A DNA stretch of 64,000 nt from Aphrophora alni (GCA_963513935.1 OY740766.1:5611000-5674999); one strand, 5' to 3'; positions 21,063 to 34,200 are shown, counted from the stretch's first letter. Notes: generated from the letters alone by a model not told the origin. Program-made: numbers and translations.

Positions 21063-23419
21063 ACAAGTAACAGCAATATGAAATACAATAGAGAAATCGG
21101 GAAGGGTGGGTGGAATGACCTAGCAGGTAGATGAAGGTTGATGAACTATGTTTAGGATGAGTTTTAGAAGAGGTGACGAATTTAACACACTTTAGTCATT
21201 TAAGTTGAAAATATGCCTAAGTGAAATAATCTATTTATTTCTAAACATTCTAAATTATTTAATCTATTGCTTTTATTTTCTATATGTAAGAGTTTAACAT
21301 TCAATTTTGGACCAAATATTATTTACAGTTGGATCTTTCGTTCCCTGTGATTTCTTCTAGAACTTGGAGTTATAACTTTAATGTATGTGTATCAGTGACT
21401 TAGAGCAAAATACGAACAGAAATTGTATCGTGTAACTTTCCAAATTTTTGAGTCACCAGTGGTGAGGCTTAAGGCCAATCTCGATAAACGGTAAATCACA
21501 ATGATAATGTAAAGAGCAAACCACCCAAAAAACATTAACTTTTATTTTAGTGATTGGTTAATTGTTCAAGTGTACAGTTATTGTGGTACATTATGAATAT
21601 TAATGTGGATCACATCTCGAGGTAGCTATATTAAGTATCAAGGCCTACTGTTCACGCAAAAAAAAGTGTTTTTTTTTTGTTTTTGTTTTTTGTTGTAGAC
21701 TAAGGAAAATGACATAATTATAAATCTTTCTTATTTCTACTTCGTGCAGAACGTTGCTTACAGTAACTACAAGGTGGTTCTTCCCTACTTCGGATTAAAA
21801 CGCCCTAAATTTTCTTAGTTTAAAGCTTTCCTTCGTCTAAAAACGACGCTTCTGTACATCCTATTCAAGGCTTAACGTTTATTTAAGGAATTATATCTTA
21901 AGACGGAGAAATTAAGTTATTAATTCACTCAAAATATCAGTTTGCCATTCAAATAGCTTTTAATGAAAATGCAACCACATCCGAGGAACAATGATCATAC
22001 AAATTACAAAGTATATTGTATGAAGTTATAATTATTGTATAAATCGTTTTAAAATTGTTTACTTTCTCATATATAAGTAGGACAGAGATAAGCATGTGAT
22101 TCGTAGGAAAATGATGCAAAAAAAATATGTTTTGAGGTTGCCGAACAAAAAAGAGAAGATTTGTGTACGATGTTTGACGTCGCCATCTACAGCTGAAAAG
22201 AGTGGACGGATTTTGATCGAATTAGTATGTGGGTGTAGTTTGGGTAAATCTCTAGGGATTATTATTACTGATACCAAAACAATCTCTAATCAATGTCATT
22301 CATTTTAAATTTTTTTTCTTTTCTTCAAAATGTACTCTTTAAAGACATACACAAAAATATTGGTAGCTATTTCCATACAAATACCGATTTGTCCGTATTT
22401 TTTACTAAGAACTTACGCAACTACATTTCTGCAAAAATGGCGAGCAATATCTTTTTTGAGGTCCTTAGAGGAAATACTTGAGCAAAATTTTATCGAATTC
22501 GTTAAAACAGGTTTTTAAAAAACAGTAATTTTGTGTTTTTTTTTATGACAGCTACCAAACATTTTTTAGTAACAGAAAAAGAGAGAAAACCGTCTGGAGA
22601 TGTGGCAAAATATGCACGCAAATCAAATCTGATTAAAATCAGTGTTTAGGGCGTAATCTGACAGACATCAGATAACAGAAATAATTCCAAAAAGCAATTG
22701 TTTGTACTCTGGGGACCTCAAAATTGATAAATCTTTAAATAAACTTCAGATAACTTTTAATAAACTGAGTATATGTCAGAAGATAAAAAAAAAAAAAAAA
22801 AAAATTGCTTTTATTACCGGATGACTTTTTCCTTTTTCAATTTACCAATATTAAAATATAAAATAACGTCATAATAGACTTAACGTTATCTAAAGCAATA
22901 ACACAGCCAAAGTTAGCAGAATAACTTCGTTAATATTCAATTCACGATTTCATATTACCAAACACTGACTGAAGAGAATTGTTAGCTACCGTATCGGAAA
23001 GAAGCCAAAAAGTGAAATTGCCGAGAGTCACGTCTCGCTACAAGTGAAGCGTTCACATTACTGATCACTGTTTATCACCATTTAGTCCAACCCGTCAACA
23101 ATAAAAGCAATAGCAGCTTAGAATCGCCGTTAAACGCTGAATCCCTGAGCATTACTAGTGTTTACTCTGAAAGTGGATAGGAAATTCTGTTTAGAAACTT
23201 AAGACGAAGATCATACACCCGACTGAGTGGCCTATGCTCTTCTCTGTCGGTTGTGGGACAGTGTGATTTATTATTATTTATTGTGAAAGAAAAAATGACC
23301 AGAAAAATCGCATTCGTGTGACCTTTTCTCAACATTATAATTTTGTGAAAACCGTAATTGGAGATAATTTCGAGCCCGTTATAGCAGGGAAAATTCAGAG
23401 GTTAGGAGTAAAGTTGTTG
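21063..23419. other. AT-rich non-coding stretch
   Basis: Only short frames without recognisable domains (22096-22308, 22293-22518). A poly-A of about 19 is at 22786-22804. The block 22980-23250 is somewhat GC-richer, but I see no frame or splice pattern to support an exon. Confidence 0.45.
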
Positions 23420-24125
23420 GTATTCTAAGACTGACTTTGGTCCTGTGCTTTAGTTATTATATGTTAGATATATCCCAAATGAGAAGAATACAGTAGTAGC
23501 TACATTTTCTAATGACACCGCTGTATTTGTCGATGGTGCATTAAATATTCTACACAAAAATGAAAAAATACTGGAAAATTAAGCATATTTTGACAAAATC
23601 AATACATATATATTAGATTTTTAATAAAATAGTTCTTTTGCCTCTCCGAGTAAATAATAAAATTTCAGCAAAAGTGAATATAGTCAAATGTTTGGGAATA
23701 ACCATAGTCGAAAATCTGAAATGGAAAGAGGATATCACGAAAAAATAAGAACTTAGTATAAAATTATAAAATACCAGAAACTGAACTGGCTGTTTGGATG
23801 CAATTCTAATCTTTCAGTGGAGAATAATTCTATGATATAAAACTATATATTAATATCTGTCTGAACATAAAGTATAGATTTGTATGGCTGCAAAAAGAAA
23901 TCTAATGTAAACATAATTTTAAACTTACAGAATAATATACTTCATGGTATTGGTACATTTTCTGTGCAATAACAATTTACATCTTAACTTGAACATAGCT
24001 TTGGTCTCACATATGACATCAAGAAGAATACAGTTAAACATAATCAACGCCTTCTTAGACACGACCATTCTGAAATAGTGGCAGATAGTCATTGCGCGTT
24101 ACTTCAAAAGGAATATAACCCCATA
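23420..24125 (+). pseudogene. Decayed Jockey-like reverse transcriptase
   Basis: In order on the plus strand: IPNEKNTVVATFSNDTAVFV around 23472-23531, matching the Jockey ATFADDTA motif C with one catalytic Asp changed to Asn; VKCLGITIVENLKWKED at about 23683-23733, matching the YLG-ITLD-LTW motif; and downstream, in shifted frames, CLDA...SEHKV and LNLQNNILHGIG, echoing the thumb/C-terminal region. Stops and frameshifts throughout show it is inactive. No RNase H is expected for this clade. No clear poly-A tail found. Confidence 0.7.
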
Positions 24126-24302
24126 TAAATGCTAAGGAAATTATAATAGTATAATAATTAGTCTTCTTATTTGATGTTCTATAAGACAGAATATGATTAG
24201 CAGCTAGTGTAATAGGCTCGATATGAAAAAGAAAAAAGAAAACAATAAACTAATCGTCACTAAAAATGTTATTTTGTTAGATACCAATAATATTTATAAA
24301 TT

Positions 24303-24900
24303 TAAATAAGGACCTGAACTTGCTCCGTTTGTGCCATAAACGCGTCCTCAGCATAAGTCATATTTAAAAAAATCAAACTTTTAATAAGGGGGTAAAGCTT
24401 CATTTTTGTATTTTGCCAATTATGCCTGAACCGTAATTGTCTTTCACTAGCAGATTGAGTCATTAATTAAATAAAATTTGTACAAAATTGGTAGTGACGT
24501 ATTTGAGAAATTAAGCACTTCATAACAGCCAGTGACCGATTTATTGTTTTTTATACGATAACACACGAACTTGTATTTATTTTAATATGACGGCCAAAAA
24601 GTTTTGCTTGAGTCCTAGGAAGCTAAACTTGAACAAAAGTATATCAAATTAGTTAGAGTGGATTTTAATGAAATCGTAATAATCTAAGTTTGTTCTAATA
24701 GCAGCATTCACCAAATTTTGAATGATTTAAGAAATGAAAAAATATAAAAACATTATAGAACACTGCACAAACAACAGACGGACATCAATCCAAAAAGCAA
24801 AAAAAAAATTTGGACACAATATAAACGGTCATATCCACAACAAAACTCGAGATAGTTTTTCATTATATGTGAGAATGTAAAAATTATATATTGAACTCAT
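24303..24900 (+). repeat. Dispersed repeat family 1, long copy
   Basis: Opens with GGACCTGAACTTGCTCCGTT, then GTGCCATAAACGCGTCCTCA, then CCAATTATGCCTGAACCGTA. It ends past an ACAGACGGACATCAATCC string and CGGTCATATCC. It is the best-preserved copy in the window. Other copies are at 8437, 35505, 45465, 47045, 47845 (minus), 58832 and 62842. No coding frame. The element class is not identified. Confidence 0.75.
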
Positions 24901-25868
24901 TTACAATTTAATGTATATTACGTGAATTTTAAATATAATAAAACAATTAATTTCAGAATAACTTCATTTTAAGTGGCATCTTAGATATGCAGAAAGTCAA
25001 ATCCTCATAATGGAATCAGAAGTAAATTTCAATTCTCCATATTTTTTTTTTCTTTTTTAATAAAGTAAAATTGAAATGAACTTTAAATGAGATATTTTAG
25101 GCAAGCTTTACTGGCGAAATTAAAAACGTGGTGCAAAACCCATTAGTAGGAGAGAGATGGAGAGAGAGGAGTGGACAGAGAGCGAAGTGTAATTGAGATA
25201 TATTAATTAGTTTCACAGTCGGGAGTCGCACCTCAATCCTGACTTGCTTGGATTAATTACTATTACTGATAATTAAAAAATCGGGAGCGATCAGAAAGCC
25301 TATGGACATATAAAAAGTATCCAAATGTAATTAACTAACATGTACAAGGTTAGAAAGGGTTACTTAATTTGGAGTACCCAATTAAGGATGTGGGTTTTTC
25401 TTACTAGGTACAAAAGTGAGAGTATAATCAACATTTTTACAGCAGCTGTCAAGATTGAATTTGAATTTTTGGTAATTACTTACGAACCCTAACGTCATTT
25501 AATTACAATAAATGAAAAAATCGGTGAATTAGATTTGGGCCAATTAACTCAAAACGTCGAATCAGAACACTAATATTAATCAAAATCTCGTCAAAGGATT
25601 ATGAGATATGCGACGTTAATGATCAGTTTATAACCGTTCCAAATGTGTAGCAATAACGTTTCTCTTTTATTATCAAGTCTTAGACACACACAAGTTGTAT
25701 GGAGATTAGAAATTACAAGCTATAAAAATAACAACAATCCTAAAACAACCTACAAAATAACAAATTGGGAAAAACATAATTTTTTATTTGTTGCTCTTTA
25801 TTAAATTATATAGTATTGATTTATTCTCTGTTTGAAGTTATTTGTTAATGATGGAAGTTCAATTTTTA
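24901..25868. other. AT-rich non-coding stretch
   Basis: Includes a purine-rich GA tract at about 25148-25190. Nothing else recognised. Confidence 0.45.
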
Positions 25869-26272
25869 ATATTATACATTTTTCGGACGTTTGCCATCAT
25901 TTGTGTGTTAAAAATCAAAACACGACGTTTCGGGAATAAGAATCAATTCCCGTTATCAAGTGACTAAAAAACTAAAGAAACATGAAACTCAAAATTAAGC
26001 CTATGTAAGAAGTAAAATTAAATAGAATACCACCAACTAAAACTGAGAAGTCAAAAAACACAATCACGGTAACACACAAATAACGTCAAATACGTGTTGT
26101 TCTATCAAAGATACAGCAACAAGTGACTTCTTACATTGGCTTAGTTTCTAGTTTCATGTTGCTTTAGTTTTTTAGTCACTTGATAACGGGAATTGATTCT
26201 TATTCCCAAAACGTCGTGTTTTGATTTTTGAACACACAAATGATGGCTAATGTCCGAAAAAATGTATAATAA
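25869..26272. mobile_element. Palindromic element with hammerhead-like folds in both arms
   Basis: Arms 25869-26013 and 26126-26272 are close reverse complements (ends TACATTTTTTCGGAC-type), separated by about 112 bases. Each arm carries, pointing outward, a hammerhead-like layout. It comprises CAC stem I, TTGATAA in place of CTGANGA, one extra C, stem II GGGAAT/ATTCCC, GAAA (mutated to CAAA in the right arm), ACGT as stem III, cleavage-type UC, and GTG closing stem I. The motifs lie at about 25921-25963 (minus) and 26177-26218 (plus). The core is degenerate, so activity is doubtful. Related solo copies are at 29651-29690 and 52720-52762. Confidence 0.7.
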
Positions 26273-27164
26273 TAAAAAAAGTATTGGTTTAGCGTTTAAA
26301 GATTACTGTTGAGTGTTAAAAGTTATTTATAGTGTTGTTGTTAATTACATAATTAATGTGAGTAAAAGTAAAAAAGTGGATATGTTGGAATGAACAAATA
26401 AATTGGACTTTTAGGTGTGATTCGTTCACTGCTTAGTATCTGTTTGAGTCATTGGGCTAGCTTCTTTTAGTACAGTGAAACAAACATTGATTGCATGTAA
26501 CAAATAATGATGACTGTTTAGTTGTTTTTTTGTTAATAAACTGTTTTTTTTTTTTTTTTTTTTTTTTTCAACTATTGACTAATGATTTAGAAAGTTCAAT
26601 CGAAAAATTATAATAATAAACATTTCCAGAATAAACAAGTTTTGTTCCATTAACTATTTTTGTCAATAAATGAAATTTTTTTAATCCACACTACTTTTTG
26701 GTACGACTTTTAAAAATAAAATTATTAAATGAGTTTTTTACAATGACCAAATATTTCGTACAAACATTTTTCACATTGTTACTTTTCCTATAAAATCACC
26801 GACATAAGAGGCCATGAAACGTGCATCGATCCTACACGTTACAGTAAATTTGATTAAATTTTTTACTCACAATATAAGTAACGCACTAGAAGACAATTTT
26901 GATTAGAACGTCACATTTTACACTCAGAGATAATTTGTCAGTAATACGTAGAAAAATGTCCAACAATATTTTGCTTTATGGACCTTCAAAATCTACTTAC
27001 AATGATGCACGAACGTTTTTTCAACCATATTACATATGCGAATTATTAGTAAGAAATAAAATTGTTGTAAACATAATATTAGAATTATTATTAAAACTTA
27101 TGCAGTATTAGTTCTATTCCAGTAGGAGAAATTTTAGTGTGTAAACAATAATTGAAACGATAAA
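26273..27164. other. AT-rich non-coding stretch
   Basis: T25 run at 26544-26568; nothing else recognised. The 70-codon frame 26899-27111 has no domain signature. Confidence 0.45.
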
Positions 27165-27260
27165 ATAAAGCAAAAGCTTAAAGTTTCAATTATTTTAATA
27201 GTATAAATGAGCTACAATTGTTTCGCCTTGCGGCATCATCGGGCAACTGATAAATAATTG
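27165..27260 (-). mobile_element. Dispersed element fragment with hammerhead-like fold
   Basis: Second copy of the family at 20150-20240. Minus strand: CCGATGA, extra T, stem II GCC-GCAA-GGC, GAAA, self-complementary ACAATTGT, then A. Stem II with a GNRA loop is perfect here. The C at core position 4 should abolish hammerhead cleavage, and stem I is only 2 bp. Confidence 0.5.
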
Positions 27261-29599
27261 AAACCTTTAGATAGAGGTTTTTAACCATTGTCGTTTGATT
27301 ATAGCATTAGGACCAATAATTTCTGAGCTTCATACAATACCAGTTAGCTTATCTATTTAGTCAAAAAAGGAAAAGTAAGTTTTCAGAAAAAACATACAAG
27401 ATTACGCAAATACATTAAGTGATTATTATGTTATATTGTTGCGTAGATTGCATTCGTGATAACGCAATATATAAACAATATATTACAGATTACATAAATA
27501 TATTCACCATTACATTTATTTTAATCGTAGTACGAAAAGCACGCGAAAACGTGCTGATAACATAATGGTCAATGAGTTTAATTGGTCGCAGTAGATAAAT
27601 TTTGCTCAGTAAAGGGGAGACTTGAAGAGCTTTTGTGCCGGCCTTGAAGCAAATAGCTGCCATTATTGTTAATGTTCATTGCGTTTGACAGTTTAAGTCA
27701 TAGCATTTGTCTGGAAAAATTCTTGTACAGAGTAAATGCAGTGAAGTTTTAGAGTAAAGTAGATTTCCTTAAGATCGTAAAGGTGGTTTTATCATGTGGA
27801 CAAAGTTTAACAGTTTGTGGCAGGATTTTTGCTTATTTACAGAGTGACATGAAATTTTAACTATTTTTGTTAGTAAATGCATCCACACTTTGAGAATCTT
27901 AGGTTGGATATACTCTAGTTTTTGGTATGACAACTGTTATTACCTCTAATGTGTCGGAGAGGGAGGTAAGGTCATTAGATATAATATTTCTAAAGTCTTG
28001 ATTTGTAGAAAAATAAACAATTTACAAACGCTTATACATGATAAAGTTTACGCTTTTCGGTTGTAGAGCACGGATTTACGACAATCAATCCAAAAAACGA
28101 TGTTTTTATATTCAGAGTACCTACTTCAAAAACAATATATCCGCAAAAAATTGGACATAACACAACATTCTGAATAGAACTGAGAAACTAAAAACGGGCG
28201 AAATAATGACGATGTCTATGAGTAAAAAATTTGCAAACATAAAAGATTTCCCTAAGTAAATGTACAATTAAAAAATGATTTATTGTAAAAGTCAAGAACA
28301 GCCAAAAATCAATGTATTTTCTCACAACTTTCACCCAACATAATAAAGTGTTTCTTTCTTAGACAAGGCGTAACATCTTATTCTTCCAATAATATAAGAA
28401 TTAATTGGTAGGCCTATTATGAACTTCTGGGTGTTGTAGTCATTTACCAGGAATTACTTTTGATGTCGTATTCGATATTAAAAAGATTCTTATTTTAAAT
28501 TACCAGCTTCTTAGAAAATCAAACTTTTTAATTATCGCAATTTTGGAAAGGTACAAAATAAAATCTTGGTTGTTGGTAGACAAATACTGGTTAAAATACG
28601 AAATGCTAATTTCCAAAATTATAATTTTGTTTTTAAGAAACAAAACAGAATGACCAACGGAAAACTATTTATTTACGGACACATGTCCATAGGAATAATT
28701 TTAGTACATTTCAGTGTACTGACCACACCAATAACTCACCTGTATAACAAGAGTATAATATTGCTTATTTTAATTAAATATTTAATTTATTTTACACAAT
28801 TTATCAACCTAGCCACTCTTGGTTTAGTGGCACATAGTTTGTGTACGATTAATAACTGAAAACAATGAAATAGGTATTGATACGTCATCTTGTTAATTGT
28901 ATTTATTTCTTGTGTAAAATGAAGTGATCCGTTACAATTGTCCACGCAAGTTTTCTCAATGCATTTAAGTGATTGTTCAATAACTGATAAAATATTCAAA
29001 GCAACGTTTATAAATTGATTTACGTTTTCACTCGATTTACTTCAATGTCAGATGAAAGTTGACGAAGGGGTTTCATAAATACTTTTAGAGAAAATAAAGT
29101 TGCTTTGCCTTATTTGTTTTATTTTCTTCTTGAAGACATTTCTGGTTTTCTTCAGATAGATTGACGCTCACTTCCCTTACGTGTATTACTTCAAATCTTC
29201 TTCTTTGACATTGTTTCGCTTTTATTTATAGAATCCAAACACACATCTTCAAAATACAGCTGCCAACTAAATGACAACAAGCTTCAGCATTCATTCCATA
29301 TAGTTGATGAATGTTGTAGCCCGATTTGATTTTTAAAGTTGCATTTTCGCTTCTTTCATTAGCAGAGTTTACAATTCGCATTTTTATCCGTCTGACTTAT
29401 ATTTATTGGTAACTGAGCCTCGTTGTTTAAAGTAACTTTTTTTATGTTCAATTTTACCTTAAAAACGGGGAAACGATTTTGTTGAAATTAAAGTGAATTT
29501 GTAATGTTCATGTAAGAGAAAACGATTTAGATAGGTCTCGATTTTGTAAAAACTTCATTTAAGGGTTTAAAATAACACATCACTACTATTATTGTTATA
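27261..29599. other. AT-rich non-coding stretch
   Basis: A fragment with ACGACAATCAATCCAAAAA and ATATCCGCAAAAA (about 28076-28160) resembles the interior of dispersed family 1. The open frame 28566-28859 (97 codons) is hydrophobic and AT-driven, without a recognisable domain. Confidence 0.4.
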
Positions 29600-29604
29600 G
29601 CTTA

Positions 29605-29700
29605 AGCAGACGTTTGCCATAATTGGTGTATATAAAATCTAACACTCGACGTTTCGAATATATAAATCAACTTCCGTTTTCAAATGATAAACCAGATCAT
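29605..29700 (-). repeat. Solo fragment of the 25869-26272 hammerhead-like family
   Basis: Shares CAGACGTTTGCCAT, ACTCGACGTTTCG and the inverse TTGAAAAC-GGAA with the arms of the palindrome at 25869-26272. The core is more decayed (TTGAAAA). Confidence 0.5.
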
Positions 29701-29863
29701 TAGAAAAATGAAAAACGTCAACATAACCAATCTTGTTAAATTATACACGTCCCTTCTTTACTTAGAATATTATAGCAACTTTCTCCTTAGGAATTTACGT
29801 ACATCATATTATTATATATTAGTCACCTTTATTAGTAGTCAGAGAAATCCTTTTTTTGGAGAA

Positions 29864-29909
29864 ACACTACAGCGCTGTTTCGCCGTTCACAGCCGGCTTC
29901 GTCAGGTGT
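29864..29909 (-). ncRNA. Candidate hammerhead ribozyme (left arm)
   Basis: Minus-strand copy of the motif at 30110-30155 with every core and stem base conserved: ACAC stem I, CTGACGA, extra A, GCCG/CGGC stem II, GAAA, the 10-base palindrome ACAGCGCTGT as stem III, then A, and GTGT. See the right-arm entry for caveats. Confidence 0.45.
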
Positions 29910-30109
29910 AGGCTTAACACTTAAATAAAACACATAACGACACTGAACACACACGATAACACGACACAAAAAACAATATAAAATTTGCCACGCCAGTATT
30001 GTATGACATTTGACGAAGAGTTAACCTTAGATAGATTTTGTATTGTTTTTTGTGTCGTGTTATCGTGTGTGTTCAGTGTTGTTATGTGTTTTATTTAAGT
30101 GTTAAGCCT

Positions 30110-30155
30110 ACACCTGACGAAGCCGGCTGTGAACGGCGAAACAGCGCTGTAGTGT
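30110..30155 (+). ncRNA. Candidate hammerhead ribozyme (right arm)
   Basis: Stem I ACAC (30110-30113) pairs with GTGT (30152-30155). The core CTGACGA (30114-30120) fits CUGANGA. One extra A (30121) precedes stem II GCCG/CGGC (30122-30125 with 30134-30137). GAAA is at 30138-30141. Stem III is the palindrome ACAGCGCTGT (30141-30150). A is at the cleavage position (30151). Such loopless stem III pairing would favour dimeric action, as known for short-stem-III hammerheads. The extra base after A9 is non-canonical. Activity is inferred. Confidence 0.45.
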
Positions 30156-30174
30156 TTCTACAAAAAAGAATTGC

Positions 30175-31144
30175 TCGTTTAAAGAATATAATATCATATT
30201 ATTATTTTTTTAAACCTAAAAAAGGGATCTTTTTAAAGTGGGTTGAATCTGCCATTTTATGGAGGTAAGAATAATTGAATAGCTGGATCATGATTTTGGA
30301 GAAACTCATTTAGGGGGTAAATAAACACATGTTTGTAACATAAATCTACTACCTTAATAAAAAGCAATTAGCGAAGCAATAACACGTGAATGAATTTATA
30401 GCGCCACGATTTTGAATTGCCTAGTCTACTCACAACGTAAATAACAGTAAAGCCTGAACCAACCTGTTGATGCAGTCAGAATGCAAAGTTTAAAAGTAAA
30501 TAATTTCATTGTTACAGGTCGCAGTTTATGTGGGATTCTATTATTCACCGAAATCGAAAAGCTGTCTTAGCGAGAGAAGTGATTTTTGCGTTTTTACGTG
30601 TGAAAATTGTTAAAAAATTAAAAGTTTCCCAACAAAACCATAATTAGGGAAGTATTGTTTATATAATAATCAATCATTACTATGTTTTACGTTTAGAAAA
30701 GAATACAATTTTATTTCTAAATTGCTTATTATAATGTAAAAAAACTAATCGTCGTTTATTAATTCTCTCTCTGATTCTTCTTGAAATTATTAATCTTAAT
30801 AATTTTGACTTATTAGTACTATTTTTTGGAAACAAATCTAATCAATATAAAACTGTCATTACCAGGAGAGGAAACACTGTTAAATTAAAGTAATTGCAAG
30901 AAGCAATTGTAACGGTTTTCCAAACCAAATAAATCTGTTTTTCTTAAATTAGGGTTGTCAGAAGTAAAGTCTTGCAAGTAACTTCACTGTAACATGAATT
31001 ATATCTGGGGTAGTGCGTAATTTCAATGTAGGTAATCTCTATTCAACTTTAATAATCGATTCTCAAATAATTATTATATCGATTTGAGAAGTTTAAATGA
31101 ATAAAGTATAACTCCGACCCGATTGTCTGGTCACGTAAAAAAAA
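30175..31144. other. AT-rich non-coding stretch
   Basis: No frame, repeat arm or site that I can support. Confidence 0.45.
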
Positions 31145-31261
31145 ATGGCGTCTGATAAGAAAGTTATGATGACCGTCTTGCGTGCCCGAGTGACAAGGAC
31201 GGAATATATTAATATGTCAAAAAGATCGGTATCGTTGGGCGATATTAATATCAGTTTTATT
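31145..31261 (+). CDS. Candidate short coding exon (39 codons) ending at GTAAGT
   Basis: AAAAAATGGCG gives a favourable start at 31145. The frame reads MASDKKVMMTVLRARVTRTE and continues for 39 codons to 31261. There it meets GTAAGT (31262-31267), a consensus 5' splice site; read through, it stops at TAG 31268-31270. The block is GC-richer (GTCTTGCGTGCCCGAGTGAC) than its surroundings. This is compatible with a first coding exon of a gene running rightward out of the window, but no acceptor or downstream exon was identified. It may equally be a chance frame or transposon fragment. Confidence 0.25.
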
Positions 31262-31270
31262 GTAAGTTAG

Positions 31271-34200
31271 GAATTTAATAAAGATATAATCAAATTGTAT
31301 AACTTAGCTATGCATTTCCTTCCTTTGACATGCATAGTGGGGACTTGATTTTGTATATTTAAAGAATCCATCATAAAATATTAAGGAAATCTGAGGGTTT
31401 TACACCAAATACATAACTAATTTTGCGTTATACTTTTTAATTCTAGAGAAAAATTATTCTAGTGGAATAACTAATTTCTTAAATGTTTATTTTGTATAGT
31501 CAGGTCCAATAAATTGTGTTTACTAAAATTTATACTCAGTACTAGTCTACATCAATATTGTAGACAACGATTTTTGTAAAATAAGAACAATAATAATAAC
31601 ACCTTATTTTGTGTTTTTTCTTCTAATGTTATATTCCGATTTATATAAACCATAAAGTTGAAGAAAAAAACTACCTAATATGTGTAGACACTAAATTTCA
31701 CTAAAATAGGTCTACGTGTGTGGAATGTACAGAGATAGGACAAAGACACCGTCATCATTAAAAAAAACAAAAAAAAACACGTTTTTGGGGCTCAGTAAAC
31801 TTCAAAACAGATATATGTAAAAAAAACCAGATATCCTCAAAATACTGTACATCTATTGATTTTAAACTTTACATAACTTTATATTATGTAGCCTATACTG
31901 TATGGGAAAAAAACAAAAAAGAAAAACTTGTATCTGAAACTTTTCTTAATCCATCCTTAATTTTTCAAAACATGGAAAAAAAATAGTTGGTGATTTCTAA
32001 CCGTAAAGAATTTGTTTTTTGAAAATTATAGGTTTCAGAGTCTAATTCCAAAACAAATATAGATGTTAATATATAACGAATTTGTTATAAATTTTTTCGT
32101 TGGAGTAAAAAATAAAAATTTAATATTCAAAGTAATGAAGAGATTCTGAATAATATTTTAAGCTTTATCAGGTTAAACTAACACATTTTTGTCTCTTAAA
32201 ATTTTGACTTTAAAAACTAATGTTTTCCGAGAAACGAATTCTTAAATTATTGTTAATTATTGTTATTAAAAAAAGGGATAAACAATACTCATTCTATCAA
32301 CGTACAATATAAACGTACAAAAATATGTTGTTTACAGTTATGATTTATTTATTTTACATTATTTATGCAAATGCATGTCACACAATTTCAAAACCTTCGA
32401 AGAAAGAGCATTGACACCATAAATTGATTATAGAAAATATTATAAATATAATGTACATTAATTTGTTTGGTATTTATTCGACATTCATAATGGAAACAAA
32501 GCTAAAAGCACAATTCTGAATTACGGGACGATGTTGTATCCGTTGAACTGTTCACCAATGATAAAGGCAAATACAACTTTTTTATATTTACGAAGAGCTT
32601 CTAAGTGCACTCAGAAATCACTTCTGGACCAGATTTCATGATTTTTCATTACCGACGACGACGGGATTGAAGTAAGATCTACTTACACATTTTAAAAATA
32701 AGTGGCAGGCCTACCTGTCTGTACAAAATTTAAAAAATTTTAATTGGTTCCATCCATTTTCATCCAATTTTGTAAAATGTAGCCTGTAAAGACCTGAAGA
32801 AACACAGATATCAATCTAAAAGTGAAAATAAATTATGATTTCTCTTTTGAAGGTGAAATATCGTAAAATGTTCCAAGGGTGATTTGATCACAATCGTCGG
32901 GTTTATATTGATTTTTTTTAAATATACTCATGATAATAACAATTTTATTGATTTATTTAATTCATTTTTACTTTCTAGTAAATACGTAATAATGGAAGTC
33001 ACGCGATGGATAAAAGAAATCGAAGGTTTTTAAGGTTATATTATTTTCAGATCACCTGAGTAAAGAGTGTTTTTTTTTTTATTTTATTGATTTATTATTT
33101 TTTTTAATGACGCTGTGTCTATAGCCGATTTTAATCACATATCTGTGTAGGAGTATTTTTCCCATATCTCGAGTTTTACGATTAACTTAAAATATCTGAT
33201 TTAGATGACAAGGAAAAATACAAAATAACGATTTTATCAAACTCTGCCTTGATAAGTTTTTTTTTTTTTTTTTTTTTTTTAATAAATTGAAATACCTAAG
33301 AATCCTAACAAAATATACTTGTAGTTATTTTCCATAACACAAAAAAACAAGTTCCTGAGATCAGTAAAATAAAGTAAAAATCGAAAACGGAGCTGTTATA
33401 AAATACGTAATTCCTCTAAAACCGCTATACCGATTTCGTTTCAGTGTTGGTGAAATCTGAAGATTTATAACCAAAACTAGTAATAAAATATTTCAGATCT
33501 GGAATAATATTATAATTTAAAAAAAAAGCTTTATCAACCTCATTTAACCCAAAGTAAATATTTACGCTTTGGACGAGTTACAAGCACGTTTAGGCCTTTT
33601 TAACGTTGTGTAAACTTATTAAGATAAATTTATTTAAGAAGTCGAACGTGGTTACTTTTCTCCTTCTTACTGACTAATACCGAACTAACAGTTTTTGTTT
33701 TGTTAGTATTTGGTGTTATAGGTGACTGATGTGTTTAAAAGTAGTGCAATCTTTCCATATAATTCATTGATTAAAATTTTAAAAACTAAAGTTTAATTGA
33801 ATATTTGAACAACCACTAATTTGTGTAGATTTGCTTTTCAGTTTAATAAAACGTCCATCCCACCTACAACCAACAAAAGCTTAACTGTCAGTTGTATCTG
33901 AATCAGCTGTTAAAATGATTTTCAAAACATACTACGCAATTCATCACTCGTATACACACATTTACATGTTCAATACAATCTGAATTACATTCTAAAGCAT
34001 TACTGTGAGGCAAATATGTTTTGAAATGTTTTATAAAATATGACATCACTGGGGAATATTTTGCAAAACGTAAAGTTCGACAAGTGTCAAGCGTTTTTAT
34101 TGACAAGTACAGACTCGTTTCACGAAGTTATTGACTAATAACAAGTGAATGACAGGTCATTTTCCTCACATTCACTGGTGTTCTATCTCACCAAAACTTG

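Larger units (their letters stand above)
29844..30174. mobile_element. Palindromic element with paired hammerhead-like motifs
   Basis: The left arm (29844-29986) and right arm (30032-30174) are nearly identical reverse complements, with a 45-base spacer. Both arms include GTGTCGTGTTATCGTGTGTG, ATGTGTTTTATTTAAGTGTT and a complete hammerhead-like fold, oriented outward. The two open frames that overlap the arms are products of the repeat, not genes. Confidence 0.85.

Noticed and set aside
22096..22518. Three overlapping frames with Cys and Lys
   Set aside because: No zinc-finger spacing or family resemblance; frames overlap in different phases as in random DNA.
29684..30268. Two plus-strand frames (75 and 76 codons) over the 29844-30174 palindrome
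   Set aside because: They read through opposite arms of the repeat, including the hammerhead-like motifs.
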